Part shown: piece by piece, positions 1 to 6,523 of the stretch
Layout of the letters: each line of letters begins with the position of its first letter
Position numbering within the stretch: position 1 is the stretch's first letter
Assembly (NCBI GenBank): GCA_005882155.1
Contig: VBCQ01000060.1
Span: 1 to 9,462, forward strand
DNA length: 9,462 bases
Source: Betaproteobacteria bacterium
GTDB taxonomy: Bacteria; Pseudomonadota; Gammaproteobacteria; Burkholderiales; Burkholderiaceae_C
Direction: 5' to 3'
Program-made: the position numbers and the translations under genes
Notes under the pieces: generated by a model
Database searches by the model: none
Told to the model about the DNA's origin: nothing
Seen by the model: the letters and a program-made list of their open reading frames with translations, nothing else

Positions 1-248
1 TGGCCGCTCATCATGATCACCGGCATGTTCAGCTGCGCGGTGCTGCTCCACTCCTTGAGCAAGGTGATGCCGTCGACGTCGGGCATCCAGATGTCGAGCA
101 GAACGAGGTCGGGGCGAAGGCGCTCGCGGCAGGCTCTTGCCTGGGCGGCGTCTTCGGCGAGCTCGACGTTGTGACCTTCGTCGGTCAGGATCTCCGACAG
201 CAGGGCGCGAATGCCGAGTTCGTCGTCAACTACAAGAATGGTGGCCAT
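1..248 (-). CDS. ntrX: NtrX-like response regulator, receiver domain only (3' end beyond window)
   Basis: This is the N-terminal part of a two-component response regulator; 82 complete codons are visible before the left edge. The protein starts MATILVVDDELGIRALLSEI. The acidic pocket is D8/D9, the phospho-acceptor aspartate is D52 (in LLDIWMPDVDG), and the conserved Ser/Thr switch position is S81 in the MMSG motif. The ATG lies 7 bases after the ntrY stop and has a GAAGG Shine-Dalgarno sequence 4 bases upstream, so the start is well supported. Its partner is the adjacent histidine kinase, which would phosphorylate D52. NtrX proteins usually continue with a sigma-54 AAA+ domain and a Fis-type HTH, which lie outside the window. 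The NtrX name therefore rests on the receiver sequence and the pairing with ntrY; another NtrC-family regulator is possible. Confidence 0.88.
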   Translation of the reverse strand, partial: MATILVVDDELGIRALLSEILTDEGHNVELAEDAAQARACRERLRPDLVLLDIWMPDVDGITLLKEWSSTAQLNMPVIMMSG

Positions 249-252
249 GAAA

Positions 253-257
253 CCTTC
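253..257 (-). promoter_or_regulatory. Shine-Dalgarno of ntrX, overlapping the ntrY stop
   Basis: The minus strand reads TGAAGGTTTCATG: the ntrY TGA overlaps GAAGG, which sits 4 bases before the ntrX ATG. This supports the ntrX start and suggests that its translation is coupled to ntrY. Confidence 0.6.
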
Positions 258-2556
258 AATGCGCTCGTGCTGCGGCGGTGGGTGCGGCAGCCATTGTGGT
301 GTCGCTCGAGGGGGCAGCCGGCGCAAACTTTGAAAATGATAGCGAAACTTGCGCGCCTCTTGGCGCGGGCTCGCCGAGCACTCCCTCGATTCGGGGGCCC
401 GGCAGGTTGGCCAGGCGCACGCGCGCACCGTGCTCGTCGGCAATCTTCTTCACCACCGCGAGGCCGAGCCCGGTGCCCTTGGTCTTGGTCGTGACATACG
501 GCTCGAAGGCGCGCTTGAGCACTTTGTCGGCGAAGCCGGGGCCGTTGTCGGTCACCAGCAGGCGCACCGCGCGCACGTCGCCACGCTCGGTGCGCGCGAC
601 TTCGGTGCAGACGCGAACGCTGCCGTCGGCGCGCTCGGCCACCGCGTCGAGCGCGTTTTGCACCAGGTTGTGAATGACTTGGCGCAGCTGTGTGCCGTCG
701 CCGATGATCGCCGGCAAGTCGGCCGCCAGGTCGGCATGCAAGCGGCCCGACTCCTGCGCAGTTGCGTACAGGCCCAGCACCTCGTGCACGAGACCGTTGA
801 GGTCGAGCTGCGTGAGGTGCGCCGCGGGCAGGCGCGCGTAGTCGCGAAATTCGTTGACCAGCGCCTTCATCGCCTGCACCTGGTTGACGATGGTGCCGAC
901 CGATCGCACGAGCATCGCCTGGTCGATGCCGTCGAGCTTGGGCTCGAGCTTTTGCTGCAGCCGCTCGGCAGAAAGCTGGATCGGCGTCAGCGGGTTCTTG
1001 ATCTCGTGGGCGAGGCGCCGCGCGACTTCGCTCCAGGCCGCGCTGCGCTGCGCGGAGACGACTTCGGTGATGTCGTCGAACACCAGCAATCGCGCGCCCT
1101 GCGGCATCGCCGCGCCGCGCACCAGCAGCGTCAGCGTGTCGCGGTTGGACGCCGTCTGCAGCTCGAACGAGTCTTGCCAGTGATCGCGCTCGCCGGCTTC
1201 GGGGCTCGCGGCATGCAGCTCGAAGCGCTGCAGCACCAGCGACGCGAAGCTCTCGAGGCCGGGCACTTCGTCGAGCTGTCGGCCGCGATGCGCCGACAGC
1301 GGCAGGCGAACGATACGCGTCGCGCCGGGGTTCACGGTGTCGATGCGGCCTTCGCGATCGAGCACGATCACGCCGGCGGTCAGGTTGTCGAGGATGGTCT
1401 GCAGGTTGGCGCGCGCGCTCTCGACTTGCGACACGCTGCGCTGCACCAGCTCGCGCGCCTCGGAGAGCTGACCCGTCATGTCAGCGAACGATCGCGTCAG
1501 GCCGCCGAGCTCGTCGCGCGAGGCGAACACCGGCTTGGTGCTCAAGTCGCCCTGCGCGACCTGGCGCACGCCTTCGGCCAGCAGCAGCAGCGGCCGCGCA
1601 AGCTGGTTCGACAAGGTCACCGCGAGCAGCAGCGCGCCGAACACCGCGAGGATCAGGGTTAGCGTCAGCGTGCCGATGTACATCTTGCGCAGCCCTTCGC
1701 GGCCGAGCTTGCGCAGCTGGTATTCGCGATAGGCCGCCTGCACCGACAGCGCGTTCGCGGCCAGCGACGCCGGCAGCAATTGCGTGACGAGCAGGTAGCG
1801 GTCTTGCTGCGTCAACTCGAAGTTGCTGCTCGGCACGTAGGCGAGTGCGCGGATTCGTGCGCTGCCGGCGGTGGCGTCTTCTTCCAGCCCTTCGAGCTGG
1901 CTCACGACACGCGAATTGCGCGCGGTGCGCAGCAGCAGCGGCGGCGGCCGCTCGGGCATCAGGCTGCCGGCCGAGCTGCCGGCCGACGAGATGATCTGCC
2001 CACCGGCGCCGACGATCGCCACGTCCTGCGCCGACAGCTGCTCGCGAAGCCGCTCGAGCGCGAGCGGCTGCACGTCGATGCGGCCGTCGGCGCCGCGCTC
2101 GCCGAGGCGCTCGGCCGCGAGGCGCGTCTTCGCGGCGAGGTCGTTGACCTGCGCGTCGAGTGTTGCGCGGCCGAGGTTCAGGCCGGCATCGAGCGCGCCC
2201 TCGACCTTCACGTCGAACCAGCTTTCGATGCTGCGTGCGACGAACTGGAAGCTCACCGTGTAGATCAGCACGCCGGGAATCACGCCGACCAGCGCGAAGA
2301 TTGCCGCTAGCTTGAGCAGCAGGCGGCTGCCGAACTTGCCGTGCCGCACCCGCAGCAGCAAGCGCGCCGCGGCCGCGCCGATCACCAGCACGAGGAACGC
2401 GGCGACCGTCACGTTGACCCAGAACAGCCAGACGTAGTGGCGCTCGTAGAACGCGCGGTTGTTGGTGGCGATCGAGAGCAGGAACGACAGCACCAGGACC
2501 GCGCCGGTGATGGCCACCAGCGAGATGATCCAGGCCCAGCGATTGGCTTTGGTCAT
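256..2556 (-). CDS. ntrY: NtrY-like membrane sensor histidine kinase
   Basis: A 766-residue inner-membrane histidine kinase that would autophosphorylate and pass phosphate to the NtrX-like regulator encoded next. Predicted membrane segments are at about residues 8-30, 44-68, 82-104 and 292-314. A periplasmic or extracytoplasmic region of about 185 residues lies between the third and fourth. HAMP is at about 315-368 and a PAS domain at about 380-500 (the NLTAGVIVLDREGRI stretch is typical). HisKA follows, with phospho-acceptor H517 in RRLAHEIKNPLTP. The ATPase domain has an N-box (N630 and N634 in HNLVQNALDA), G1 (DNGPGF, 670-675), F-box (FEPYVTTK) and G2 (GTGLGL, 694-699). All catalytic motifs are intact. 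A low-complexity Ala/Pro/Ser tail follows at about 745-766. The ATG at 2556 lies 33 bases after the DUF4390 stop, with only a weak CAGG upstream. In other proteobacteria NtrYX is linked to nitrogen and redox or respiratory control; the signal here is unknown. Confidence 0.93.
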   Translation of the reverse strand: MTKANRWAWIISLVAITGAVLVLSFLLSIATNNRAFYERHYVWLFWVNVTVAAFLVLVIGAAAARLLLRVRHGKFGSRLLLKLAAIFALVGVIPGVLIYTVSFQFVARSIESWFDVKVEGALDAGLNLGRATLDAQVNDLAAKTRLAAERLGERGADGRIDVQPLALERLREQLSAQDVAIVGAGGQIISSAGSSAGSLMPERPPPLLLRTARNSRVVSQLEGLEEDATAGSARIRALAYVPSSNFELTQQDRYLLVTQLLPASLAANALSVQAAYREYQLRKLGREGLRKMYIGTLTLTLILAVFGALLLAVTLSNQLARPLLLLAEGVRQVAQGDLSTKPVFASRDELGGLTRSFADMTGQLSEARELVQRSVSQVESARANLQTILDNLTAGVIVLDREGRIDTVNPGATRIVRLPLSAHRGRQLDEVPGLESFASLVLQRFELHAASPEAGERDHWQDSFELQTASNRDTLTLLVRGAAMPQGARLLVFDDITEVVSAQRSAAWSEVARRLAHEIKNPLTPIQLSAERLQQKLEPKLDGIDQAMLVRSVGTIVNQVQAMKALVNEFRDYARLPAAHLTQLDLNGLVHEVLGLYATAQESGRLHADLAADLPAIIGDGTQLRQVIHNLVQNALDAVAERADGSVRVCTEVARTERGDVRAVRLLVTDNGPGFADKVLKRAFEPYVTTKTKGTGLGLAVVKKIADEHGARVRLANLPGPRIEGVLGEPAPRGAQVSLSFSKFAPAAPSSDTTMAAAPTAAARAH
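1964..1987. repeat. 12-bp tandem duplication inside ntrY
   Basis: CTGCCGGCCGAG is followed directly by CTGCCGGCCGAC, two units that differ only in the last base. They encode the repeated Ser-Ala-Gly-Ser of residues 190-198 (SSAGSSAGS) in the periplasmic region of NtrY. The reading frame is kept, so this looks like a small slippage duplication in a flexible loop. Confidence 0.6.
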
Positions 2557-2589
2557 GTCGCGTAGCCTGCGGTGACAGCGTTCACTTGC

Positions 2590-3207
2590 TCAATTGAAGC
2601 GCTGGAATTTCTCGACCAGCAGCGTCCATTCGGGCTGCCCGCCGATGCCGATCTGCATCGGCCGCGGCAGCAAGGTCGTGTCCAGGCGGTAGCTGAACTC
2701 GACGTAGTGCCGCGCGCCTTCTTCGATCTGGCCGGCGTCGGCGATTTTCCATCCGCCGACCCGGCGCACGGCGTTCAGCGCGTCGCTCAGGCTGTCGAAA
2801 TTCTGATTCAGTCCGCCGAAAGTCACCCGGTATTTTCGGGTCAGCGGCTGGTAGGCCACACGCCAGACACGAGAAACCTTGTTGACGCGCTTGTCGCGCC
2901 AGTACCAGCGGTCGCGAAACACGTCGGCCTCGGCAACGAAGTACAGCGGCACGCCTTTGACGAGCGCGTCTTCGACGCCGCGCGGCAGGTCGAAGCGCAG
3001 CGCGAAGTTCAGCTGCACGCCCTCTTCGTTATGGACGATCTCGAACTCAGTGAAATCAGGTGAGTCGGCACGTGCCGTGTGCGCTGCCAATGCCAGCGCC
3101 CACAGAACGAGGCAGGCGAGCAGCCAGCCGCCCCAGCCAGCGCGCTTCGCACGGGGCCGATGGGAGCGACGATCGGTCTCGATGCGGTGCACTTGCAATT
3201 CGGGCAA
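2590..3207 (-). CDS. DUF4390 family exported or membrane-anchored protein
   Basis: I recognise this as a DUF4390 protein from its sequence and its fixed position between rsmB and ntrY in betaproteobacteria; no biochemical function is known to me. After a basic N-terminal stretch, a hydrophobic segment at about residues 25-43 (GWLLACLVLWALALAA) is followed by A-R-A at 45-47, a plausible signal peptidase I site. The remaining 155 or so residues would be periplasmic. They carry alternating beta-type segments, including FEIVHNEEGVQLNFALRFDL and a WYWRDKRV patch. The start is uncertain. The first possible codon is TTG at 3207, directly after and in phase with the rsmB stop; a GTG at 3192 gives 200 residues and leaves all conserved parts intact. 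There is no ATG and no clear Shine-Dalgarno sequence, so translation is probably coupled to rsmB. The gene may serve the NtrY sensor next door, but that is only inferred from position. Confidence 0.82.
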   Translation of the reverse strand: MPELQVHRIETDRRSHRPRAKRAGWGGWLLACLVLWALALAAHTARADSPDFTEFEIVHNEEGVQLNFALRFDLPRGVEDALVKGVPLYFVAEADVFRDRWYWRDKRVNKVSRVWRVAYQPLTRKYRVTFGGLNQNFDSLSDALNAVRRVGGWKIADAGQIEEGARHYVEFSYRLDTTLLPRPMQIGIGGQPEWTLLVEKFQRFN

Positions 3208-4536
3208 TCAGCGTCTTTGGATCAGGGCGTAGAAGAAACCGTCGGGCGAGGCACCGATGGCAGCCACCCGACCGGACGACTGCGCCATGGCCCCATTGTC
3301 GGGCAGGGCAAGCAGGTGGCCGGGTGATGGAGGATGGTCGGGGACGCTGGCATCGGATTGACGTTGCAAAAAAGCGTCGATCTGCGCCTGCCCCTCGGCT
3401 TTGAACACCGAGCAAGTGCAGTACAACAGCCGGCCTCCGGGCTTGAGCAGCGGCCACAGCGCATCGAGCAGCCGCGCCTGCGTGAGCGCGAGGGCGGCGA
3501 TATCGCTTTCGCGGCGCAGCCAGCGCACATCGGGATGACGCCGCACGATGCCCGATGCGCTGCACGGCGCGTCGAGCAGGATCGCGTCGAAGGGCTCGCC
3601 GTCCCACCAGGCGCTCGGGTTGCCGGCATCGGCAGCGACAGTACGCGCTTGCAGCGACAGGCGCTGCAGCGTGTCGTTCACGCGCTGCAGGCGGGCCGCG
3701 TCGCTGTCGAGCGCGAGCACATCGAGGTCGGCGAGCTCGAGCAAATGCGCGGTCTTGCCGCCGGGCGCGGCGCAGGCATCGAGTACGCGCGCGCCGGGGG
3801 CGAGCCCACCCTCGAGCAGCAGCGGCGCGGCGAGCTGGGCAGCGGCGTCTTGCACCGACACGTCGCCTTGCTCGAAGCCGGGAAGTCGCGTGACCGGCAA
3901 CGGGGTGGCGAGCACGACGGCCTGCGGGCCGACGACCTGGGCTTCGATGCCGGCATCGGCGAGCCGCGCGACGTAGTCGGCGGCGCTCATTCGGCGCGCG
4001 TTGACGCGCAAGGTCATCGGCGGATGCTCGTTGTCGGCCTGCACGACGGCTTGCCATTGATCGGGCCAGTCGCGCTGCAGACGTGCGACCCACCAGGCCG
4101 GGTGGTTGGTAGCGACTACCGGATCGCGCTGCGCCGCCGCGACGATCGTGTCGCGCTCGCGCAGAAAGCGGCGCAGCACCGCGTTGACGAAGCCCGAGCT
4201 CGGCTTGTTGCGAGCCTGCGCGGCGCTCACCGCCTGGTCCGCGAGCGTGTGCTCGGCGTAGGGCGCGTTCGGGTCGGGCCAGAGCAGCGCGATCGCGCTG
4301 AGCAGCAAGGCGTCGACCGCAGGCGGCGGCAGCTTCGGCGCGAGCAAGGCGCGCGCGGCTTGCGCGCTGCCCAGGCGCCGCAGCACCTGAAAGCTCAAGG
4401 CTTGCACGCCGGGCCGCGCATCGGCCGGGCAGCGCGCGAGCGCGGTGTTCAGCGAGCGCCCGGCGCGCACCGCCTGCACCGCGTCCGCGGTGTGCGAGAG
4501 CAGGCGCGCCAGCGGCAATGACAGAGTCGAATTCAC
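3208..4536 (-). CDS. rsmB: 16S rRNA (cytosine-967-C5)-methyltransferase RsmB
   Basis: A 442-residue cytoplasmic RNA methyltransferase (RsmB/Sun, NOL1/NOP2 family) that transfers methyl from S-adenosylmethionine to C5 of cytosine 967 of 16S rRNA. The N-terminal 140 residues resemble the NusB-like RNA-binding domain (FVNAVLRRFLRE at about 116-127). The SAM site is motif I, ACAAPGGKT (254-262), with D277 and D303 as likely further ligand positions. Motif IV, DAPCSASG (322-329), holds C325. Motif VI, CTCS (373-376), holds the catalytic nucleophile C375. The C-terminus, DGFFYALIQRR, matches the normal family ending, so the protein is complete. The start is GTG: the frame is closed by a TGA at 4555-4557 and contains no upstream ATG or GTG. 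It is the first gene of the rsmB-DUF4390-ntrYX block and diverges from folE. Confidence 0.95.
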   Translation of the reverse strand: MNSTLSLPLARLLSHTADAVQAVRAGRSLNTALARCPADARPGVQALSFQVLRRLGSAQAARALLAPKLPPPAVDALLLSAIALLWPDPNAPYAEHTLADQAVSAAQARNKPSSGFVNAVLRRFLRERDTIVAAAQRDPVVATNHPAWWVARLQRDWPDQWQAVVQADNEHPPMTLRVNARRMSAADYVARLADAGIEAQVVGPQAVVLATPLPVTRLPGFEQGDVSVQDAAAQLAAPLLLEGGLAPGARVLDACAAPGGKTAHLLELADLDVLALDSDAARLQRVNDTLQRLSLQARTVAADAGNPSAWWDGEPFDAILLDAPCSASGIVRRHPDVRWLRRESDIAALALTQARLLDALWPLLKPGGRLLYCTCSVFKAEGQAQIDAFLQRQSDASVPDHPPSPGHLLALPDNGAMAQSSGRVAAIGASPDGFFYALIQRR

Positions 4537-4626
4537 CGCATCGAGTCTACGGGCTCACGCTGCGCGCCTCGGCCCGGACGACGCCGCTGCGCTACCCTTG
4601 TTGACCCGAAGCCTCGAAAGCGGCCC
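4537..4626. promoter_or_regulatory. Divergent intergenic region rsmB / folE
   Basis: These 90 bases separate the divergent rsmB and folE starts, so promoters for both should lie here or just inside the genes. I see no convincing sigma-70 -35/-10 pair in either direction. A TTGACC at 4601-4606 is too close to the folE ATG to serve as its -35. The folE ribosome site is weak (GAAAG ending about 7 bases before the ATG), and the rsmB GTG has none that I recognise. Confidence 0.35.
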
Positions 4627-5358
4627 ATGTTGACCCAGACCAAAGACACCCAGCCCGCGCTCAGCGAGGAAGAGCTTGCGCGCCTGTGCGCATCCGAGCG
4701 AATCCGCTACCGCCTGATCGGCGCCGACTGCCGCTACCACGCCAACGACAACATCGCGGCCTTCATCAAGGACGGCGAGCTCGACGAATTGAAGACCGAG
4801 GTCGAGGCGAAGATGCAAGAGGTCTTGCGCTCGCTGGTCATCGACACCGAGAGCGACCACAACACGCTGCACACAGCGCGCCGGGTCGCCAAGATGTTCG
4901 TCAGCGAAGTGTTCCGCGGCCGCTACGTGCCGGTGCCGCGGGTCACCGAGTTCCCCAATGTCGAGCGCCTCAACGAGCTGATGATCGTCGGGCCGATCAC
5001 CGTTCGCAGCGCCTGCTCGCACCACCTGTGCCCGATCCTCGGCCAGCTGTGGATCGGCGTGTTGCCGAACGAGCAATCCAACCTCATCGGCTTGAGCAAA
5101 TACGCGCGCATCTGCGAATGGATCATGACCCGACCGCAGATCCAGGAAGAGGCCGTCACGCGACTTGCCAACGAGCTCGAAAACCGCGTCAAGCCCGACG
5201 GCCTCGCGATCGTGATGGAGGCCGATCACCTGTGCATGCAATGGCGCGGCGTGAAGGACAACGACTCGCGGATGATGAACAGCGTGATGCGCGGCGCGTT
5301 CTTGAAGGACCCGAACTTGCGGAGGGAGTTCTTGTCGCTGTTGAACCGGGCGACGTGA
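4627..5358 (+). CDS. folE: GTP cyclohydrolase I
   Basis: A 243-residue enzyme converting GTP to 7,8-dihydroneopterin triphosphate and formate, the first step of tetrahydrofolate and pterin synthesis; the family forms a homodecamer in the cytoplasm. By alignment to the E. coli enzyme from memory, the zinc ligands are C130 and H133 (in SACSHHLCP) and C203 (in DHLCMQWRGV). H132 matches His112, H201 matches catalytic His179, and E174 in PQIQE matches the guanine-binding Glu152. GLSKYARI (155-162) is the family signature. Two departures from the usual sequence are CSHH instead of CEHH, and a divergent stretch before RRVAKMF (84-91). The ATG at 4627 is the natural start and leaves about 20 extra N-terminal residues relative to E. 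coli. The gene stands alone, diverging from rsmB and converging on korB across REP-like repeats. Confidence 0.93.
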   Translation: MLTQTKDTQPALSEEELARLCASERIRYRLIGADCRYHANDNIAAFIKDGELDELKTEVEAKMQEVLRSLVIDTESDHNTLHTARRVAKMFVSEVFRGRYVPVPRVTEFPNVERLNELMIVGPITVRSACSHHLCPILGQLWIGVLPNEQSNLIGLSKYARICEWIMTRPQIQEEAVTRLANELENRVKPDGLAIVMEADHLCMQWRGVKDNDSRMMNSVMRGAFLKDPNLRREFLSLLNRAT

Positions 5359-5368
5359 CGGGCGGGAC

Positions 5369-5391
5369 TTCGACAGGCTCAGTCCGAACGG
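5369..5391 (+). repeat. REP-like repeat, copy 1
   Basis: TTCGACAGGCTCAGTCCGAACGG lies 10 bases after the folE stop. Repeats of this consensus are scattered between genes in many Burkholderiales and Rhodocyclales genomes (general knowledge). Its core at 5378-5391 differs by one base (T for C) from the core of copy 2. Confidence 0.7.
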
Positions 5392-5410
5392 AGTCGGGTG
5401 CATGCGAGGC

Positions 5411-5465
5411 TTCGATACCTCAGCCCGAACGGTTGAGGGTTCTTCCGCTTCCCGTTCGGGCTGAG
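5411..5465. repeat. REP-like inverted pair, possible bidirectional terminator
   Basis: Copy 2 starts at 5411, and its core CTCAGCCCGAACGG (5419-5432) is the exact reverse complement of CCGTTCGGGCTGAG at 5452-5465 (copy 3). Together they form a perfect 14-bp stem around a 19-base loop. The hairpin sits between the convergent folE and korB stops, and its right arm ends 2 bases from the korB TAG at 5468. No T-tract follows on either strand, so it is not a standard intrinsic terminator. It could still block or stabilise the 3' ends of both messages, as REP elements often do. Confidence 0.72.
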
Positions 5466-5467
5466 CG

Positions 5468-6523
5468 CTACGCGAGCTCCGCGTTGAGCGCCGCAAGCGC
5501 TGCGCTGCCCGGGCACAGCTCGGCTTCGCCCAATCGATTCAACGGCTGCGCCACCGTCTTCAAATGCGCATGCAGATCTTCGGCCGCGCCGTTCACGTAC
5601 AAGAGGCCGGTGATGATTTCGCCGCGCGCTTCGTGGGCCATGATGTGGTTCATCGCCGCCAAGCGGTCACCCGGGTCGTAGCCTTCGGCGAGCTTGCGCA
5701 GGCGCAGCACGCTGCCGTCGTGCTGCGTCACTTCGATCACTTCGCCGGGCGAATACTTCGCGCTGATCGGGTTGCGGCGCGGCATGAAGTCGAGCCGGTT
5801 CACCGCTTCGTTGTGGGCACGAACGTACTCGTAGCTCTTGGTGCTGCCCGGATGGTTGTTGAACGCGACGCAGGGGCTGATGACGTCGATGAACGCCGCG
5901 CCGCGGTGGCTCAGCGCGCCCTTGATCAACGGCACCAGTTGCTCCTTGTCGCCCGAGAAGCTGCGCGCGACATAGCTCGCGCCGAGCTGCAGCGCGAGCG
6001 ACACCAGGTCGATCGGCGTGTCGGTGTTGACCGCGCCTTTCTTCGACTTGCTGCCGGGGTCGGCGGTGGCCGAGAACTGGCCTTTGGTGAGTCCGTAGAC
6101 GCCGTTGTTTTCGACGATGTAGGTCATGTTGACGCCGCGCCGCATTGCGTGGGCAAACTGGCCGAGGCCGATCGACGCCGAGTCGCCGTCGCCCGACACG
6201 CCGAGGTACAGCAGCTCGCGATTCGCGAGATTCGCGCCGGTCAGCACCGACGGCATGCGGCCATGCACGGTGTTGAAGCCGTGCGAGTTGCCGAGGAAAT
6301 AGTCGGTCGTCTTCGACGAGCAGCCGATGCCCGACAGCTTGGCGACGCGATGCGGCTCGATGTCGAGCTCCCAGCAAGCCTGCACCAACGCCGCCGAGAT
6401 CGAGTCGTGGCCGCAGCCGGCACACAGCGTCGAGATCTTGCCTTCGTAGTCGCGCCGAGTGAGGCCGAGCGCGTTGGCCGGCAGGGTGGGGTGATGGAGC
6501 TTGGGTTTGGCGATGTAGGTCAT
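5468..6523 (-). CDS. korB: 2-oxoacid:acceptor oxidoreductase, beta subunit (TPP-binding)
   Basis: A 351-residue cytoplasmic beta subunit of a 2-oxoacid:ferredoxin-type oxidoreductase. With KorA it carries out CoA-dependent oxidative decarboxylation of a 2-oxoacid (2-oxoglutarate is the likely substrate), passing electrons to iron-sulfur acceptors. The thiamine diphosphate and Mg site is GDGDSASIG (111-119) plus ENNGVYGLTKGQ (138-149). Four cysteines, C34 and C37 (LCAGCGH), C68 (GIGCSS) and C218 (ISPCVAFNN), match the single [4Fe-4S] cluster of this subunit type. The last 100 or so residues form the usual C-terminal extension. The ATG at 6523 overlaps the korA stop in ATGA, with a strong GGGGAGGG ribosome site, so the start is secure. 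It ends at a TAG beside the REP hairpin. Substrate is assigned by family resemblance; pyruvate or another 2-oxoacid cannot be excluded. Confidence 0.9.
   Translation of the reverse strand: MTYIAKPKLHHPTLPANALGLTRRDYEGKISTLCAGCGHDSISAALVQACWELDIEPHRVAKLSGIGCSSKTTDYFLGNSHGFNTVHGRMPSVLTGANLANRELLYLGVSGDGDSASIGLGQFAHAMRRGVNMTYIVENNGVYGLTKGQFSATADPGSKSKKGAVNTDTPIDLVSLALQLGASYVARSFSGDKEQLVPLIKGALSHRGAAFIDVISPCVAFNNHPGSTKSYEYVRAHNEAVNRLDFMPRRNPISAKYSPGEVIEVTQHDGSVLRLRKLAEGYDPGDRLAAMNHIMAHEARGEIITGLLYVNGAAEDLHAHLKTVAQPLNRLGEAELCPGSAALAALNAELA

Noticed and set aside
349..1662. Long plus-strand open frame opposite ntrY
   Set aside because: It is antisense to a gene with all kinase motifs intact. The translation is rich in Arg, Ala, His and Gln with no domain pattern, as expected from GC-rich shadow frames.
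3334..4521. Plus-strand open frame opposite rsmB
   Set aside because: rsmB has complete SAM and catalytic motifs on the minus strand; the antisense frame is a high-GC artefact.
4601..4606. TTGACC as a -35 box for folE
   Set aside because: It lies only 20 bases before the ATG, leaving no room for a -10 and transcript start upstream of the gene.
4555..5496. Minus-strand open frame opposite folE
   Set aside because: Its N-terminus is translated REP repeat (the Ser-Leu-Ser-Lys pattern) and the rest is folE antisense, so it is not a gene.
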